The notes beneath the pieces were generated by a model. That model made no database searches, had not been told where the DNA came from, and worked only from the letters and a program-made list of their open reading frames with translations. The position numbers and the translations under genes are program-made. DNA of 64,000 nt from assembly GCA_030052745.1 (NCBI GenBank), contig JANBVO010000040.1, positions 124,001 through 188,000 on the forward strand. Reading direction: 5' to 3'. This stretch comes from Pleurostoma richardsiae (Eukaryota > Ascomycota > Sordariomycetes > Calosphaeriales > Pleurostomataceae). Shown in pieces: positions 20,901 to 34,081 of this stretch (positions are counted from its first letter, which is position 1; each line of letters opens with the position of its first letter).

Positions 20901-23900
20901 CGTTTCTCATCTTTATGCGCAGCGCCTTGGTCATCTGCCTCTCGTTATCGAAGTTGATGATGCTGGCAATGAAGTCGTCTCGTCGGACGACGGCCTGAAT
21001 GCCCTTCCAGTCGTTGACTTTCTGGCCGATCAGGGTGCATACGGAATCCAGAGCGAGTCTGACACCCTGCGGGGGGGTATTCATTGACCGAACCTCGGTG
21101 AGATGCTGCCGCTTAATGTTGCTAACACTAGCCTTGGCAGCGAGGACGGCGGGCTCGGCCTTAGCGAGATCTTCCAGGACGACCTGCTTGCGCGAGGCGA
21201 CTTCTGCCTCCTGGATCTCGAGAGCGGCCTGGATCTCCAGAGACGCGTTCTTGCGCTGCTCAGCCTCCCTCTGGTCTGCGACCATGCGTTGCAGCTTCTC
21301 GTTTGCCTCGGCGTCCTTCTGCTCCAGCTGGGCTTTCTTCTCCGCAAGGCTGGCACGCAGGTCACGAACCTTGTCCACAGTATCCCGGAGCTTCTCGAGA
21401 CCGACGTTCAGGTGGCGCTGTTGCTCTTCCAGGTCTTCACGCTTCTCGTTGTACAGCTTGACATACTGGGCCACGAAGTCCAGGAAATGTCGAGGAGTTA
21501 GGAACGTGACCTTTCCTTGCTGTTTGAGAAGCTTGGCATTAAATTGCTGCAGCGAGTAGTGGATATAAACCATGGAGTTGACAATAGTCTCTCTGTGTGA
21601 GGGCGGCAGGTTGAGGCCGCGATACGCGACGGGGATGGTGTCAGGGGCCTGGAAGTTAGGTCGATCCAGGTCCACGGAGTAAGTCAGTTCATGGGCAACC
21701 TGGAACAAGGCTTGATCAGACCAGTCTCCGAACCAGTTGAGGACGCAACGGTTGAAGAGAGCAGGACTGGTTGCCGCCTTGGAAGACAGACCGTCTTCAG
21801 GTGGGTTCATAGTGAAGACGACGTGCAGGTTCTTGACAATCTGCTGCGTGAACCACTTGTAGAGTTCCTCCTGCGAATCGAGTAGCAGTCCCTGCCGCTG
21901 TGCTCCTTCCTTGCAGGCGGTCATGAGGGCAGCAAATTCATCCCCCTCGAAGAGACCGGGCACCTCAGCATTGGCAAGCAGCGTGTTCATTCTCTCGAGG
22001 AATCCGGAATCGAGTACGTTAGACTCGTCCATGATGAAGCATATCTTTTCACCCTTGCAGCCGCATCTACGCAGGACTTCTCGGAGATCCTCGTCAAAGT
22101 CCTCGGCCGAGTACTTCCCGTGGACCTTGATTTGGAAGACCTTGAGTCCGTTCATCCAAGCAACAAACCGTGACAATGTTGTCTTGCCACTTCCGCTGAC
22201 ACCGATCAAGATGAGATGGCCCTGCGGCTGACGGAAGACCCGATCGATGCGCAGGACGTGCTCGAGAACCTCGTTGAACAGGATAAGCGGGACATCGACT
22301 TCTTCTTCACAGAAGGTCTTGAGCCTCGCCTTGACAAAGTCCCGAAGCTGTTCGCGATCAACGGGAACGTAATGCTTGGATAGCCAGTTAGAGAATAGAA
22401 TCGGGCCACCGAGAGCTTTCTGCTCGTCAATGGTGGGGAAGGACTCCATAGCAATTCGCTTGACAGCTTCATCGGTCCACTGGCGTTCTTCTTCAGCAAC
22501 GAGGCGGTCTTGGAAAAGCCGGAGAGCTTCATGCGCCCAGATACGGATCAGGCCCTCCACAGATAGGGTCTCAAGTGGCCGGATAGCCTCGTACACACCC
22601 CGGACCCATCTTGTCAGCTCACGAGGACTGTACACGTAGTGAGGCTGGATCTTAGGAGTGAAGCGTTGCTGAGACTCAAGGTAGAACCGCACCATAGCCT
22701 GTGTGAGGGGTTCCGCGTAGCCGCGGAGGGATGGGATGATCTTGAGAACCGCCGAGTTGAAGGTTCCATAGATCTGGTGCAGAGATTGTTCACCGGGATA
22801 GTCAACCATGATGAGCGGTGCATGTCTGAGGAATCGCGCACCCATCGGCGTCCGTCCGGCGTCAGTAGGCGGGTTGCATGCCCCGACAAACTGAATCCTG
22901 TCTAGAGTGACCCAGGATTTGTCCGAAGTCCTCCAGAAGCCATTGTGTTCGACCAGCTGACGCAGGAACGAGATGGCCCTCTGCGTCCCGTACTTGTCAG
23001 GCGCGGGCAAGTTGATCTCGTCGCAGAAGATGACGAGCCACCTGCCAATCTGGGTTGGGGAGAGCATAACACCGTTTAGTGTCTTCTTGTACTCGCAGTA
23101 TTGCTCGAAGGTCTTGATCAAAAGGTCTGGAGTGGTGGCGCTGGAGAAATTGAGACCTACCACTTCCATGTTCGGAAGCTTACGGAGGGCGCTGAAGAGC
23201 GTCATTGTTTTACCTGAACCAGGCGGACCGCAGAGAAGGAGAGGCTTGTGCTCAGCAAGCCAAGAGTACAGCACGTCTTCGTGCCGCACCGTGTCGAGCG
23301 TCGGAATGACCACATCGGTTTGCGTGATGGAGTGTGTGTTGACCTCAATAGTCGGGACTTGGTTCTGCCATGGTGTCCACTCGGCTCGGGGGAGCGTGAC
23401 GTCGAAATCGATGAGCGAGCTAGCACCATCCAGAGGCGGCGACCCGAAACTCGCAAGACCAGAGACCCTGTCGCCAAATGCCTTGCGGTCACCAAGAGGG
23501 CAGTCACCAGTCAGGGCCCAGACGAGAGCCAGAAGGAGCTTCTTGGAAACGAAAGCTTCAACTTGCTCCGGATCAAGCGGGAAATCAACATGTTGGCCAT
23601 TGTACTCGATGATATCGCGCACAGCTTTGTTGAGTAGGGAGAAGAGGGTGTTCAGAACCCGAGCGATAGTGAACTCCATGATGTGATTGTAGCCTTCAGC
23701 CTCATTGAGAGCGGCCAGAATGAAGTCATCTGTCTCGAGGTAGGCCTTGAGCAGGTCAGCCACCTGGGTTTGCACAGCCAGAGCCTTCGCGGAGCTCTGC
23801 CCAGTGGCAACGGCATCTTCATCAAGGTCCTCGAAGGCAACTGTTCGCAGAGTTTCGAGATAGTTGCTGACCATCATACGTGGCGTAACAGTGTCCTCGC

Positions 23901-26900
23901 TGAACCATACCATACCGCATCGACTGACGGTAGCAAGAGTGGCGTACTTGAGGGTCTCGACTTCGAACATGATGCGAACATTTGAGGGGAGATTAAGGCG
24001 TTCACCGTTAGGTAGAGTAAGCAGCTTGTTGTCGTCAAGGACACTGTTGAGATTCTCGACCCACTCAGGATCAACGTCACCATCGAACACAATCCAGTGT
24101 CTCTTAGAGTCCTCGCCACGAAGGTTATCCACGATCTTTCGTAGAATGCTCGTGAACAAGCCGTCAGTCCACTCTCTGGTTGTGGAATCGAGGTTGCCAT
24201 AGAGGGCTTCCTTGGACATGACCTTGGAGTCGATGACATGGGACACCCCTTCGATACCTTCAACCTGCTGCAGAGCATCGAGCAGGAGCCTCCAGGCTGC
24301 AGACTTTCCAGAGCCGGAGTTGCCGACCATCATCACACCATGATGGATCTTCTGGATCTGGTAGAGCTGGAGGACCTTCGTCATCCAGGTATCGGTGACT
24401 TCTAGGTGTCTCTCGGCTGCCAACTGGCGGATGGCATCCTCCAGTTTCTGTAGGTTGGCGGGGACGTACTTAACGCCAGGGAAGCACACTTCCTCGATCC
24501 CCATCATGACCTCGACGTCAGGTTTAATGAGCTTCGGAGCGATAGTCTCGCGGATGCTCTGAACGATGATTTCGGGCTCCACGACCTCCTCAGCACCGAG
24601 ATCTCCCTGACTTGCCACGAGACGCGCTCGCTTCAGGCCACCAGAGCTCACCAGGACACTCTTTAGGGCACGGAGACCAAAGTCGTAATGCGCCTGCTTA
24701 GACAGTTTTGCAGAGCACTGGTCAAAGAAAGGCACGGTTTGCTTAGACAGCTGCTTGGCCTGGTTGAATCCTTGAGAGTACAACATAACTTCGGCGATCA
24801 GTTCCTTGTCTGGCTTCGACATAGCAACGCTCCGGAAGAGCTTCTTCAAGTTGTCAGGGAGGTTGGAACGACCGGCGTAGCCAGGGTTCATGGTGATGAA
24901 GATTCCCGTGTTAGAATTGACGTGAAGCTGCCGACCGACCAGCTCGATCTGCGCCTTGTCGTCTTCGGCGCCCTGCTTCAAGCCAAGCTGAATGTTCTGA
25001 ATCTGCTGGGAGACAGCGGACAGGATACGCTCTTCGAGACGATTAAACTCGTCGAAGCAGCCCCAAGCGCCGACCTGGCAGATACCAAGGAAGATGCGAC
25101 CCATGGCCTGGAAATCGAACGTGTCGTCGCAGCAGAACACAAGTGTGAATCTGCCCAGCTGAACACCGAGGGCCTTGACGGACTCCGTCTTACCCGTGCC
25201 GGCAGGTCCGTACGGAGAACCTCCTAGACGCTGGCAGAGTGCTTGCGTGAGTGTGAGGAAGCAGCGGTCTGTAAGTGGCGTTCTGACCAGCCGATCAGGG
25301 ACACCAAGATATTCGAAGCCATAGTTAAGCTTAGCGTTTGCCATTCTGATGTGCAAGCGCTGGAGGTAGTCGCCTTCTGGTATGTAGACGTAGCGCATCT
25401 GCAAGAGCCACATGTAATGCGTGGGAGTGCTCGCATTCAGGTTGATTAACTTCTCAATGACGTCTCGCTGATGGACACATTCAGTGATCAGCTGCTCGCA
25501 GGTCTTCCTCATTAGCACCTCGAGGTCTCCTAGCACAGTGTCGGCGAGCAGCCGAAGGACTTGCACTTCACGGTCAAAGAGAGATCGCAGAGTCTTCCCG
25601 CCGTCTGCCAAAGACTGGTCAACAGCAGTCGTCCAGGCCACTTGCGTGGCAAGGACAACGATCTGACTAGGATACGCCGCCATGAAGTCATTCAGCGCAG
25701 CCTGGTCGACCTTCTCACTAGCGAATATCGGAGTGTATTGCTCGACAGCCTCGGCAAGCAACTCGGCGAGGGTGGCCTTCATTCCGCTCTCGAGCAGGGC
25801 CAGCCAGTCGTTGATCCTCGGTGTCTTTATCAGCGAGATCTCTTTCTTCAGCTTGACGACTTCTCCTTCCTTTGACGTGAATCCGGTGATGACGCCCTCA
25901 TCTTCCATCGTGAGGCCAGAGAGACCAGCAAACATCTTTTTGAAGTGTTTTGCGATACGCATAGTGTCGTTGCTGTTGCCGATCATCTCGAGGAGATCCT
26001 CGTCACCGACGAAGTAGAACCGAGGGAACGAGACCCGTTCCTTCTCCAGGTACTCTCCAAGAGCTTTCTGTATCTTGTTCAGAAGCTCGGCTAGGCGTTC
26101 GAGTGACTTCTGCACGTTGGGTATGTTGAGGACATCTAGAACATAGGGCGTCTTGTATACCTTCTTCATCACTGCCGAGAATTCGCTGTTGATGTTTTGG
26201 AAACGCGATGACTCAATGGGAAGGAGGTGCTTGATGTCGGCATTACCGGTGAAGACACCCTCCAGGTAAACCCACTGCCGCTGAACATCAATCCAGACGT
26301 CAAACAGGACATGGACGCGGTTGAGCCTGTCCTCCCAGGACGAGGCCTCTTCCTCGAACTCCTTGTAGTATGGTGAATGCTTCATGGCTTGCAGAGAGTT
26401 GAGATTCTCACTGCACTTGGCGAAGAGATCATCCCAGCCGCGAATAAGGCGGCACTTGTTCTGGTAATTGACGAGTTCCAGGCCATAGCCCGTCCAGGTC
26501 TCTCTCACCTGCTTCAAGAATTCCTCCAAGGCCATCTCACCCTGTGCTTGGGCGATGATATCCTTGATGATCACCTCGGTGGCTACAAGATTCAGATCCC
26601 AGACGTCTCCCAACGTCATGGAAACCGGAGAATACCGCTTCCCAGGCTTGATCTCTTTGTAGATCTTGGTCCAGTGCCGGTCTCGAACTGCCTCGGACTT
26701 GAGGTCGCTCAGCAGCGGGTTGACCTTGAGATACTGGCGCAGAATGCTCTGAATGTGCTCGAACGCCGCGTACTGCCGCATCCTGCTCGGCATTTCTTTG
26801 GTCATTTTGATAAGGTTATCGATGGACGAGCGAATCTTTCTGGGCTGGACACTGTTCCAGAGCATCTCGCGAAGCTCGTTCAGACTCTTCCAGATCAATG

Positions 26901-29900
26901 AGAGAGAAGCCCACACAGACTTGAAGTCCTGCACCTCCTCAAGGATGACGCCCAGAGACGAATCGGCAGTGGCGGGAAGGTCAAGTGCTTCTTTTGCTTT
27001 GGCAACCATGACAGATTCCTCCTGGAGCTTGGTGATCCGCGACTCGAAGGCACTCAGTGTTGCAGTAGCCTCATCTGGAGGGATAGTGCCCGAGACCGGC
27101 TTCTCTTCATTCCACTGGGCGGCGATTTCGGTGATCTTATCTACGACAACCTTGTCCTCGGCAATGATCTTGGCCCGTAAAGCATCAGTCTGGTCTTGCA
27201 CAATCTTTGATTTCCGGGCAAGGAGTTCGTTCAGAGTGTCCCACATGCCAACCACCTGCTCAGCATGCAGCCAGTCACTTGGGAACTGATATCGCTGTCG
27301 TACAAGCGTCGACTCGCCCTGTCTGAATGTCTCGACTTCCGGAGCCCAGAGCTTCACTTGGCGCTTGCAGCTCTGCACAATAGTGATGAACTGCACAGCC
27401 TGAGCAGTGGAAGACGCCTCCAGGACTTGACCTTCCAGGTCACCGCGAGCCTTTTCGATCTCTGCGTGTACTTCCCGCATGCGATTGCCTAGACGGTTGG
27501 CGAATTTTAGGAGGATATCGTGTTGCCACTGATCGTACTTCGCGTTGACCTTGGTCTGGACCTGGTCATAGTCGATCGTGATATGACCGAAAGACCGGCT
27601 GACTTCTGTAGTATCAAAAGTTTGCCTGGTCTTACGGATCTCCTGAAGCAGTTGGAGCCATCTGGAGAGCTGATCTCCGAGAATCTCATACACCTGTTCA
27701 GATTGCAGATCCCAAAGCGACTGGAACTGCAACCACTTGTCGACATAAGCTTTGATTTCCTGCAGCTTGTTCTCGACCGACGCGTGGACTCGGCTCAGCA
27801 TCTCAGTACATTCACCAGGCAGGTCATCGAAGCGAGGCTCTTCGTACGCCGTGGTGCTGAGGCTCATCTGGTAACGTGCAGCCTTGACCTTCTTCAGGTT
27901 GCAGATGACTCCTAACCATTCTTGAAGATGCAGGAACCAGCTTGCTCGGGCGTACTCAAGGGGAGGTTCAAGATAGATGACTTGATTCCGCATAGTGATT
28001 TCATGGATAAGGCGCTTCATGGCGGGGGTGTCGGCCTTCGCCTCTGCAAAGTTCTCAACTAAGGCCTTCCGCCTAGTATCGTCGGCAGATCTCTCGAGGT
28101 GATCGTCCTCAAAGGCCTCAATCCAGGCATGGATGGCGCGCTGAAGACGAGCCAGTAATGTCAATTTTATCTGTTGGTTGAGCCCTTCCACAAAGAAGCC
28201 CAGGTTGACATATTGCTCCAGATTCAGTTGATCGACCGCGCTTTGAATAGTCTCTAAGCGTGACTCAAAAGCCTTCACCTCATACGCGCACGTAGCCAGC
28301 TCCGCCAAAGCTTTCTGGATGGTTGAGTGAATAGTGGCCAAGGTGATAGTCTTGGTCTGGAGAAGCGAGACGGAAGCGGCGAACTCTCGCACGAATAAAA
28401 CATGCTTGCTTTCAATGGTCTGCTTCGCACCGTTTCGATCGAACCCCGGTCGGAAATGAAGCTCGTACGTGCTGACAAAAGACTCCCATTTAAGAGGCAC
28501 TCCTTTAGCCACCAGTGTATGCACCTCATTCCGGTGCCCACTCAGAAGGACCGAAACCTCAGTCATGTCGGAAATCTGGCGATTGGTCTGGGAAAAGGTT
28601 CTGACACTTTCCATGAGACTGACAGCATATGGGTACACTCTCTTGGCCTCCTTTGAGACGCTGTTGATGGAATGGGGCACAGCGTAGTTCAGCCAGTTCA
28701 GGTTCCTGGTCTCCTTGAATAGTGCGATCACTTGAGGGTCGAAGTTGATAGACAGCTCGAGAGTGTTACCGGCGGATCTAATCCTGCTGATGGTGAAGAG
28801 AAGTCCAGAGATGGATATGTTCTTCCGTTGGACGTCGTGAAGCCAGGCCTCGAAGATGGGACGAGTGTCTAGCTTCTTGCGGAACAAGTTACTCTCGTTC
28901 TGCAACTTCTGGCCTTCAGCATGCAGAGCCCAGTCTGCTCCAAGAACATCCTCGACCTTCTTCATATATCCGTCCAGCTGACGCTCGATCTGGCGAGCCC
29001 AGATGATGGCGCCAGATACGGGCGGAAGGTCGTGCAGCTGTGCCATCGCATGGGCTTCCGAATGGCCGTACTGCTGTTTGAACCGCTCATGAAGGGAATT
29101 GATGGCCTGCTTGACATTATCGATCAGCTGAGTCTGGTATTCGGCAATAGCACCCCGAATCTTCGGCCGGACAAAGAGTGCATTGAACTTGGAGAACACC
29201 CGGAACATCTCGTTGGCGTTCTTCGCCGTCGCCAGTCGATCGCGCAGCCTAGCAATGATTGAGTTCTCCACCCTGGCAGTCCGCTCATTGTACGTGTTCT
29301 CGGCCCTAACCCATCTCTGGGTGCCTTCAGGGGACACGTCCAGAAGATCAACATTCTTCAGCGCCTCCCAAGCTTGCCTGACCTCCTCAACAGCGTCAAC
29401 GTCACCGATCTCTTCGACAACCACGGCACCGTTTGTCGCCACAGTTCCATCGGCGGTCCCATTGACAGTGGCCTTTGGTCCCAGCACATTCACGATGGTC
29501 CGCTGGAGTTGTTCATGGTTATCACGGAAGTTGCTGACGTATTTCAACCTGGACTGGAGTTCCGCATGCTTTGGGCTGATCTTGATGGGAATGAACTTCT
29601 CGTTACGCCGCCGGGTGACTTCGCGAGCAACATTCGTGAACTCCTTGACGTTCTCGTCCCAGGCCTTGAAGATACTATCGGTCATCTTCATGACGCCCCG
29701 AAACTCTTGGTAGTCAAGGTCCACCAGCTCGGTACCAGGCAGCAGTCGGTGCATCACTTCATCTAAGTCGGCGGAGATAGCCTCGACCAGCGGCAGCGCT
29801 CTTCGGATGGGGTAAGGGCAGATCCTCAGCTTCTTGTTCAAGTGGCTAAATATCTGGCCGATCGTGTCTTGAACCTTAGGCAGTGATGTTGCGGAGAGCA

Positions 29901-31069
29901 GCTCGTCGAGAGGAAAGTCTCTCATGAGCTGATTGTATTTCTGCACCTTGTCCATTGCCTCCTTCAGGCCAGTATCCGCGGTAAAGCTCACCGTGGCTTG
30001 GAAACGCTTTGCGTGCTTCAGAATCTCCAAGGTCAGCGTGACGCCCTCACTGCGCAGCTGCGCTTCGATGCCCTCTAATGCGGATTCCATGGATAGCCAG
30101 AAGTTGATTTCTTGATTCGCTGTGCCTGTAGCTGGATCCCGCGTCATCTTGGTGATGACCTGTATCGACTTGATCCAATTATTGACGGTCGCCTGGAGGT
30201 TGTTGAGGAACTGGCTGTCCGCTAGGAGCGTCGGGGGGATCATATCGATGGTCGCCCGCGTGTTCCGCGTCGCCGCCTCATCCAACGCAGTCTGCACCAC
30301 AGGGTGGAATGGGAGAGACACCTCCGGGATCTCGACATTCTGCTGCAAATGTGACAAGCTGAGCTCGAGCTCCGTCCACCGTTTCTTAGTGACGGGGATA
30401 CCGGTTTTGGCATCCACGTCAGCTCTACCTCGGGTCCCATTGACGGTGTGCTGGGTTTTGGTGTTCGCATCAAAATACGGCGCAAGACCGTTATGAAGGA
30501 ATAGCTGAAGGATTTCGAAGGGGGAGGCAGAGGGGCCCTGCTCGCCGGCAGTCGCTGCCAAATATGCAGGACCCGGAAGGTTCAAGACCTGCAGCTGGGA
30601 TGTGATCGGGACACTGGGATCTAGAGGTTGCGGGCGCTTGATTATGACGAGAAAGGCGACGGTCGTAGCGGAGGAGGATAGGTCGGACACGATATTGTAC
30701 GTGTGCGTCGTGGGTACTAGATATGTCGGGGTCAGCAAGCGTAGAGCAGGAACTCCTCTTTCCTGGCGACCTACCTGGCTCGCCGATGCCATCTTCTACC
30801 TCTGGCGTCGAAGCGATATCCTTCTGAACGTACAGAGCCACCTGGGTATCGGTCGCAAAGCGACTGCAGCGTTGTACGGTATCGGAATATCGAGGCTTAG
30901 ACAACAGACTGCCCGCAGACTCAAGCTCGGCCCGGGTTGCGCCGAGGGTGGCCTCGAGCAGATGAGCGAGGTGGTCGACGATACGAGACGGGTCGACGAC
31001 GGCGTAGTGATTCGAGCCTACGCCATTCGGGCCCGGACTCGGGTTCTGGGGCGATGCCACCACATCCAT
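17922..31069 (-). CDS. nudA: Cytoplasmic dynein heavy chain
   Basis: Three exons (31069-30775, 30716-18430, 18365-17922) give 4341 codons, close to Aspergillus nudA and Neurospora ro-1. The middle exon is an unbroken 12.3 kb. The protein is the ATP-driven motor that walks to microtubule minus ends; in filamentous fungi it moves nuclei and early endosomes. The tail and linker fill roughly residues 1-1850. Walker A motifs are GPAGTGKT (AAA1, 1935), GNSGSGKS (AAA2, 2230), GPPGSGKT (AAA3, 2595) and GVSGSGKT (AAA4, 2937). Walker B motifs include [19 protein letters not shown] and [11 protein letters not shown]. The stalk coiled coils ([20 protein letters not shown] onward) and microtubule-binding tip lie at about 3170-3460. 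AAA5, AAA6 and a short C-terminal domain follow, ending LMAEAA as in fungi, without the longer animal extension. Both introns carry GT-AG ends and keep frame. Nothing suggests damage. Confidence 0.98.
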
Positions 31070-32287
31070 GGTGGATGCTGTGTTGGTCGGATCGGATGGT
31101 GACGTCTCAGGGGATCGATGTCATGTCGGTCTGTCGCGGGGATGGGAGTTAAAAGGGGGATAAGGCACTGAGAGACACGTATCGGATGGGAGAGGAAGTG
31201 GTATCTTGAAAAAAAGCGCACGAAGAGCCGCTGCAGAAGAATACAAGAGGATTATGAAGAAGAAGGAGCGTATTTGATGGCGTTATCGTCTTGTGGCGGC
31301 GTTGCCTCTCTCCCTTTTTTGCAGAATGGAGGATTTGGGCGTGTTGACTTATCACCGGGCCAAGCTGTTTCTTCAGGTATACGCGATCAAAGGGGAACCC
31401 CTGTCGCGACGGGCCGGCATGTGTCAGGGTCTGACGCGGGGCGTAATTGGCCGGATGCACCGTGCAGGAGAACAGACAGTGGGGCCCGCAAGCCTCGCCG
31501 TTGCCTTTCTTCATTGACCGGTACTTAGGTACCTACCCAGCCTACCTAACCAATACCTTTAGGCACACCCGTACCTATTGTAATTAGGTGCTGTATGTAA
31601 CTTCCAGGTTGAAGCTTAGTGCGGTTTTCATAGAGAGCTGCAAGTTGCAAACATCCCGGGCACTTTTTAGATACACGGAGACGGGGTACCTATAAGGTCA
31701 TACTCGTGGCAGGCATCACGATGAACAGATTATGGGAAGGTTTGGTCACCTGGAGGTCTGTACCGTCAATGTAACAAAAGGTATCAGTTCAGTGCCCTTG
31801 CTTTCATGGGATATGTATGCCTGTGCATAAAGACGCAGATGGGATGGCCTCGTAGGCACTCCTGCTTGCAACGCTCAGTTGAATCGGTCACGGAGTCTCC
31901 AGGTAGCGGCTCTCTCGTCTTCCTTCAACACCACAGCCTAGCTTGATGGAAGACCGAGGCGAAGAACAAGCTGCAGAAGTCTCTCATTTATCTCAAATAC
32001 CAGGACCTAACGCCGTGTCAAAAGCAAGCAAGCTTTTGCTTCGATGCCGCGGACAACAACAGCCGTCAGCCGGCGACATATGCTTTCCCTACCAACCGCC
32101 GCCCCAACCGCCTTTCCGTAATAGTAACCCGACAAACCCAGCCCAAGCCGGCGCCCATGCTGTCATCATCATAAACAAGACCCATACCACAAAGTCAATA
32201 ATACCCTGACTTGACTGTCGTGTGCATATGCAAAAGACGCTTCCGTTGTAGCCTCCTGCGCATATCTTCTCTGTCATATCCAAGACC
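31070..32287. other. Dynein promoter region and 3' end of FAR1-type gene
   Basis: Both neighbours lie on the minus strand. A block at about 31526-31600 is rich in AGGTA/TACCT words (TTAGGTACCTACC and repeats of it), the same family of words seen in other spacers. Short frames on both strands have no domain. The TTGAAAAAAAGCG region near 31205 is AT-rich. I see no gene. Confidence 0.55.
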
Positions 32288-33331
32288 TCAGTTGCCAGCT
32301 GGGCCACCGTTGTCGGTGCCGTCCGAGGCCAGCCTCTCCCGCTGGACCATGACGCGCTGATTGCAGATGTCGATGAACATCTCAAACTTTTCAATCATCT
32401 TGTCCTTCTCTAGTAGCTTCTTCTCCAGTTCCTCGATCTTCTTGGTGCTCTCTTCTCTGACCTTGTCCAGTTCTTCGCGCGCCTTCGCTATCTCACGCCG
32501 AAGGTCGGCACGGATACGCTCCTCGGCGGTAGGATGAGGTTTGCTGTAGATTGCAGGTCTGTCCTCTGCCAACCCCGCATTCACCTTCTGCGGGTTGCGG
32601 TTGATAGCAGCTCTCGCGTTGTAGATGTCGCGTGGAAGTAGGGGGACGTTAGGGTTTTCGTTCTGCAGTATTTCTAGTGTCTGGCTGACGCCAACGCCTA
32701 CACATTGTTAGCTACCTCAGCCAGGCAATATCAGTTGCGAGGACATGGGCGGACTCATACCCGACTCTTTTAGAGCCTTTACAGCAGCAACCATCTTGCT
32801 GTCGAGCTTCCGCGCAGCAGGGTGCAGGAGCGGGCTCTCGCTCGGCCCATGGTTGTGCTCCAAGTGGATAGGATCTGGTCGGTAGCGTACAGTCCACTGG
32901 GTTCTCTGTTCGATGGCAAAGAACCCGAACTGGCAGTCACATTTACGTGATGATGTCTTGCGTTTTCGCATCTCCGGGCTGACTCGTCTCGGCGGCTTCC
33001 CAGCACGGTCACAGACGAAGAGGACCTTCTTTAACCCTGGGACGGTCTTTTTGGAGCGCCCAATGACAATAGCGTAACCGACTGAGGTGCAATATGCGAG
33101 CACCGCCTTGTGGACGGCCTCGAGCGTTGGATAACTACCACCTTCGGGTGGGGCGGACATCATAGGGCCCAGAGGCTGCCGGGAGAGATACTGCTGGGCG
33201 TCGAGAAGTTTGGGTTCGAGGGAGCTATCTTCGCCATCGGCAGAGCCATCCTGGCTCTCGACCTCCATGGAGTCATCGTGATGATTCTCCCGGGTCTGGG
33301 TTGCACTGTCCGGTTGAGAAGGAGGTGGAGC

Positions 33332-33367
<36 letters not shown>

Positions 33368-33383
33368 TTGTTGTTGTTGTTGC

Positions 33384-33415
<32 letters not shown>

Positions 33416-34081
33416 TATTTGCGGTTGAGCACTCGGTTGTGGGGGCAGAGAAGCTTGTGGTTGGGGAAGAGTATGTTGCTGTTGGTGCTGCGGATGCTGG
33501 TGTGGATGCTGATGCTGATGCTGTTGATGTTGGTGCTGGGCTGCAGAGGGTTGAGGGATGATGGGAGGTTCGTTCTGGGAAACTGCCTGGCTCAGAGGCT
33601 GCTGAGATATGGAGTGCTGGGTTATGGATTGTTGGTTTAAAGATTGCTGACTGATGGACTGCTGGTTGAGAGACTGCTGATTCATGGGCTGTTGCATGGG
33701 CTGCTGGCTCATGGACTGCTGGCCCAAGGACGGGGGCAGATATGTGAGCGGGCCGTTTGGCTGGGGAGGGAGCTGTCGAGGAGGGGCCGCCCGCTGACGG
33801 GACACGGAGACCGGTGGAGCAACCTGAGGTTGAGGTTGTCGCGGGCCATTTTGAACGCTGGCAATGCTGGGAACCGGGGATGGTGCCGGATTCGAGAAGA
33901 GATGATGAGGGTATGGGCTCTGCTGGGGTTGCTGGGTGGTGTAGGCCGGGGTCGAGTATGGAGACGCGTGCTGGGGGAGGACCGGCGATGGCTTGTTGGG
34001 AGTGTTGGAGTGCGGCGTAAACCCGCGACGCAGGCCGTTGACGCCAAAGGTGAGGCCAGGGTGGGCGTTTGTGGTTGACAT
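32288..34081 (-). CDS. FAR1-type DNA-binding protein with polyglutamine tract
   Basis: Two exons (34081-32761 and 32697-32288) join in frame to 576 codons. The N-terminal half is low-complexity, rich in Pro, Gln, Ser and His, with a run of 28 glutamines at residues 223-250 encoded by mixed CAG and CAA. The FAR1 (WRKY-GCM1 class) zinc domain follows at about 320-417: AVHKAVLAYCTSVGYAIVIG, KKVLFVCDRAGK, KCDCQFGFFA and the closing LEHNHGPSES with its HNH pair. After the splice site comes PRDIYNARAAINRNPQKV, a block often found next to FAR1 domains in fungi, then a coiled coil (about 500-550) that may serve dimerisation. FAR1 domains derive from MULE-type transposases, but no transposase catalytic core is present here. 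A nuclear regulator is the natural reading; its targets are unknown. The frame stays open upstream to 34333, but I start at the ATG followed by STTNAHPG. Confidence 0.85.
33332..33415 (-). repeat. CAG/CAA trinucleotide tract encoding 28 glutamines
   Basis: The tract is 84 nt of CTG/TTG on the plus strand, read as CAG/CAA. Interruption by CAA codons should make it less prone to slippage than a pure CAG run. It lies in the low-complexity N-terminal half of the FAR1-type protein. Confidence 0.95.
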
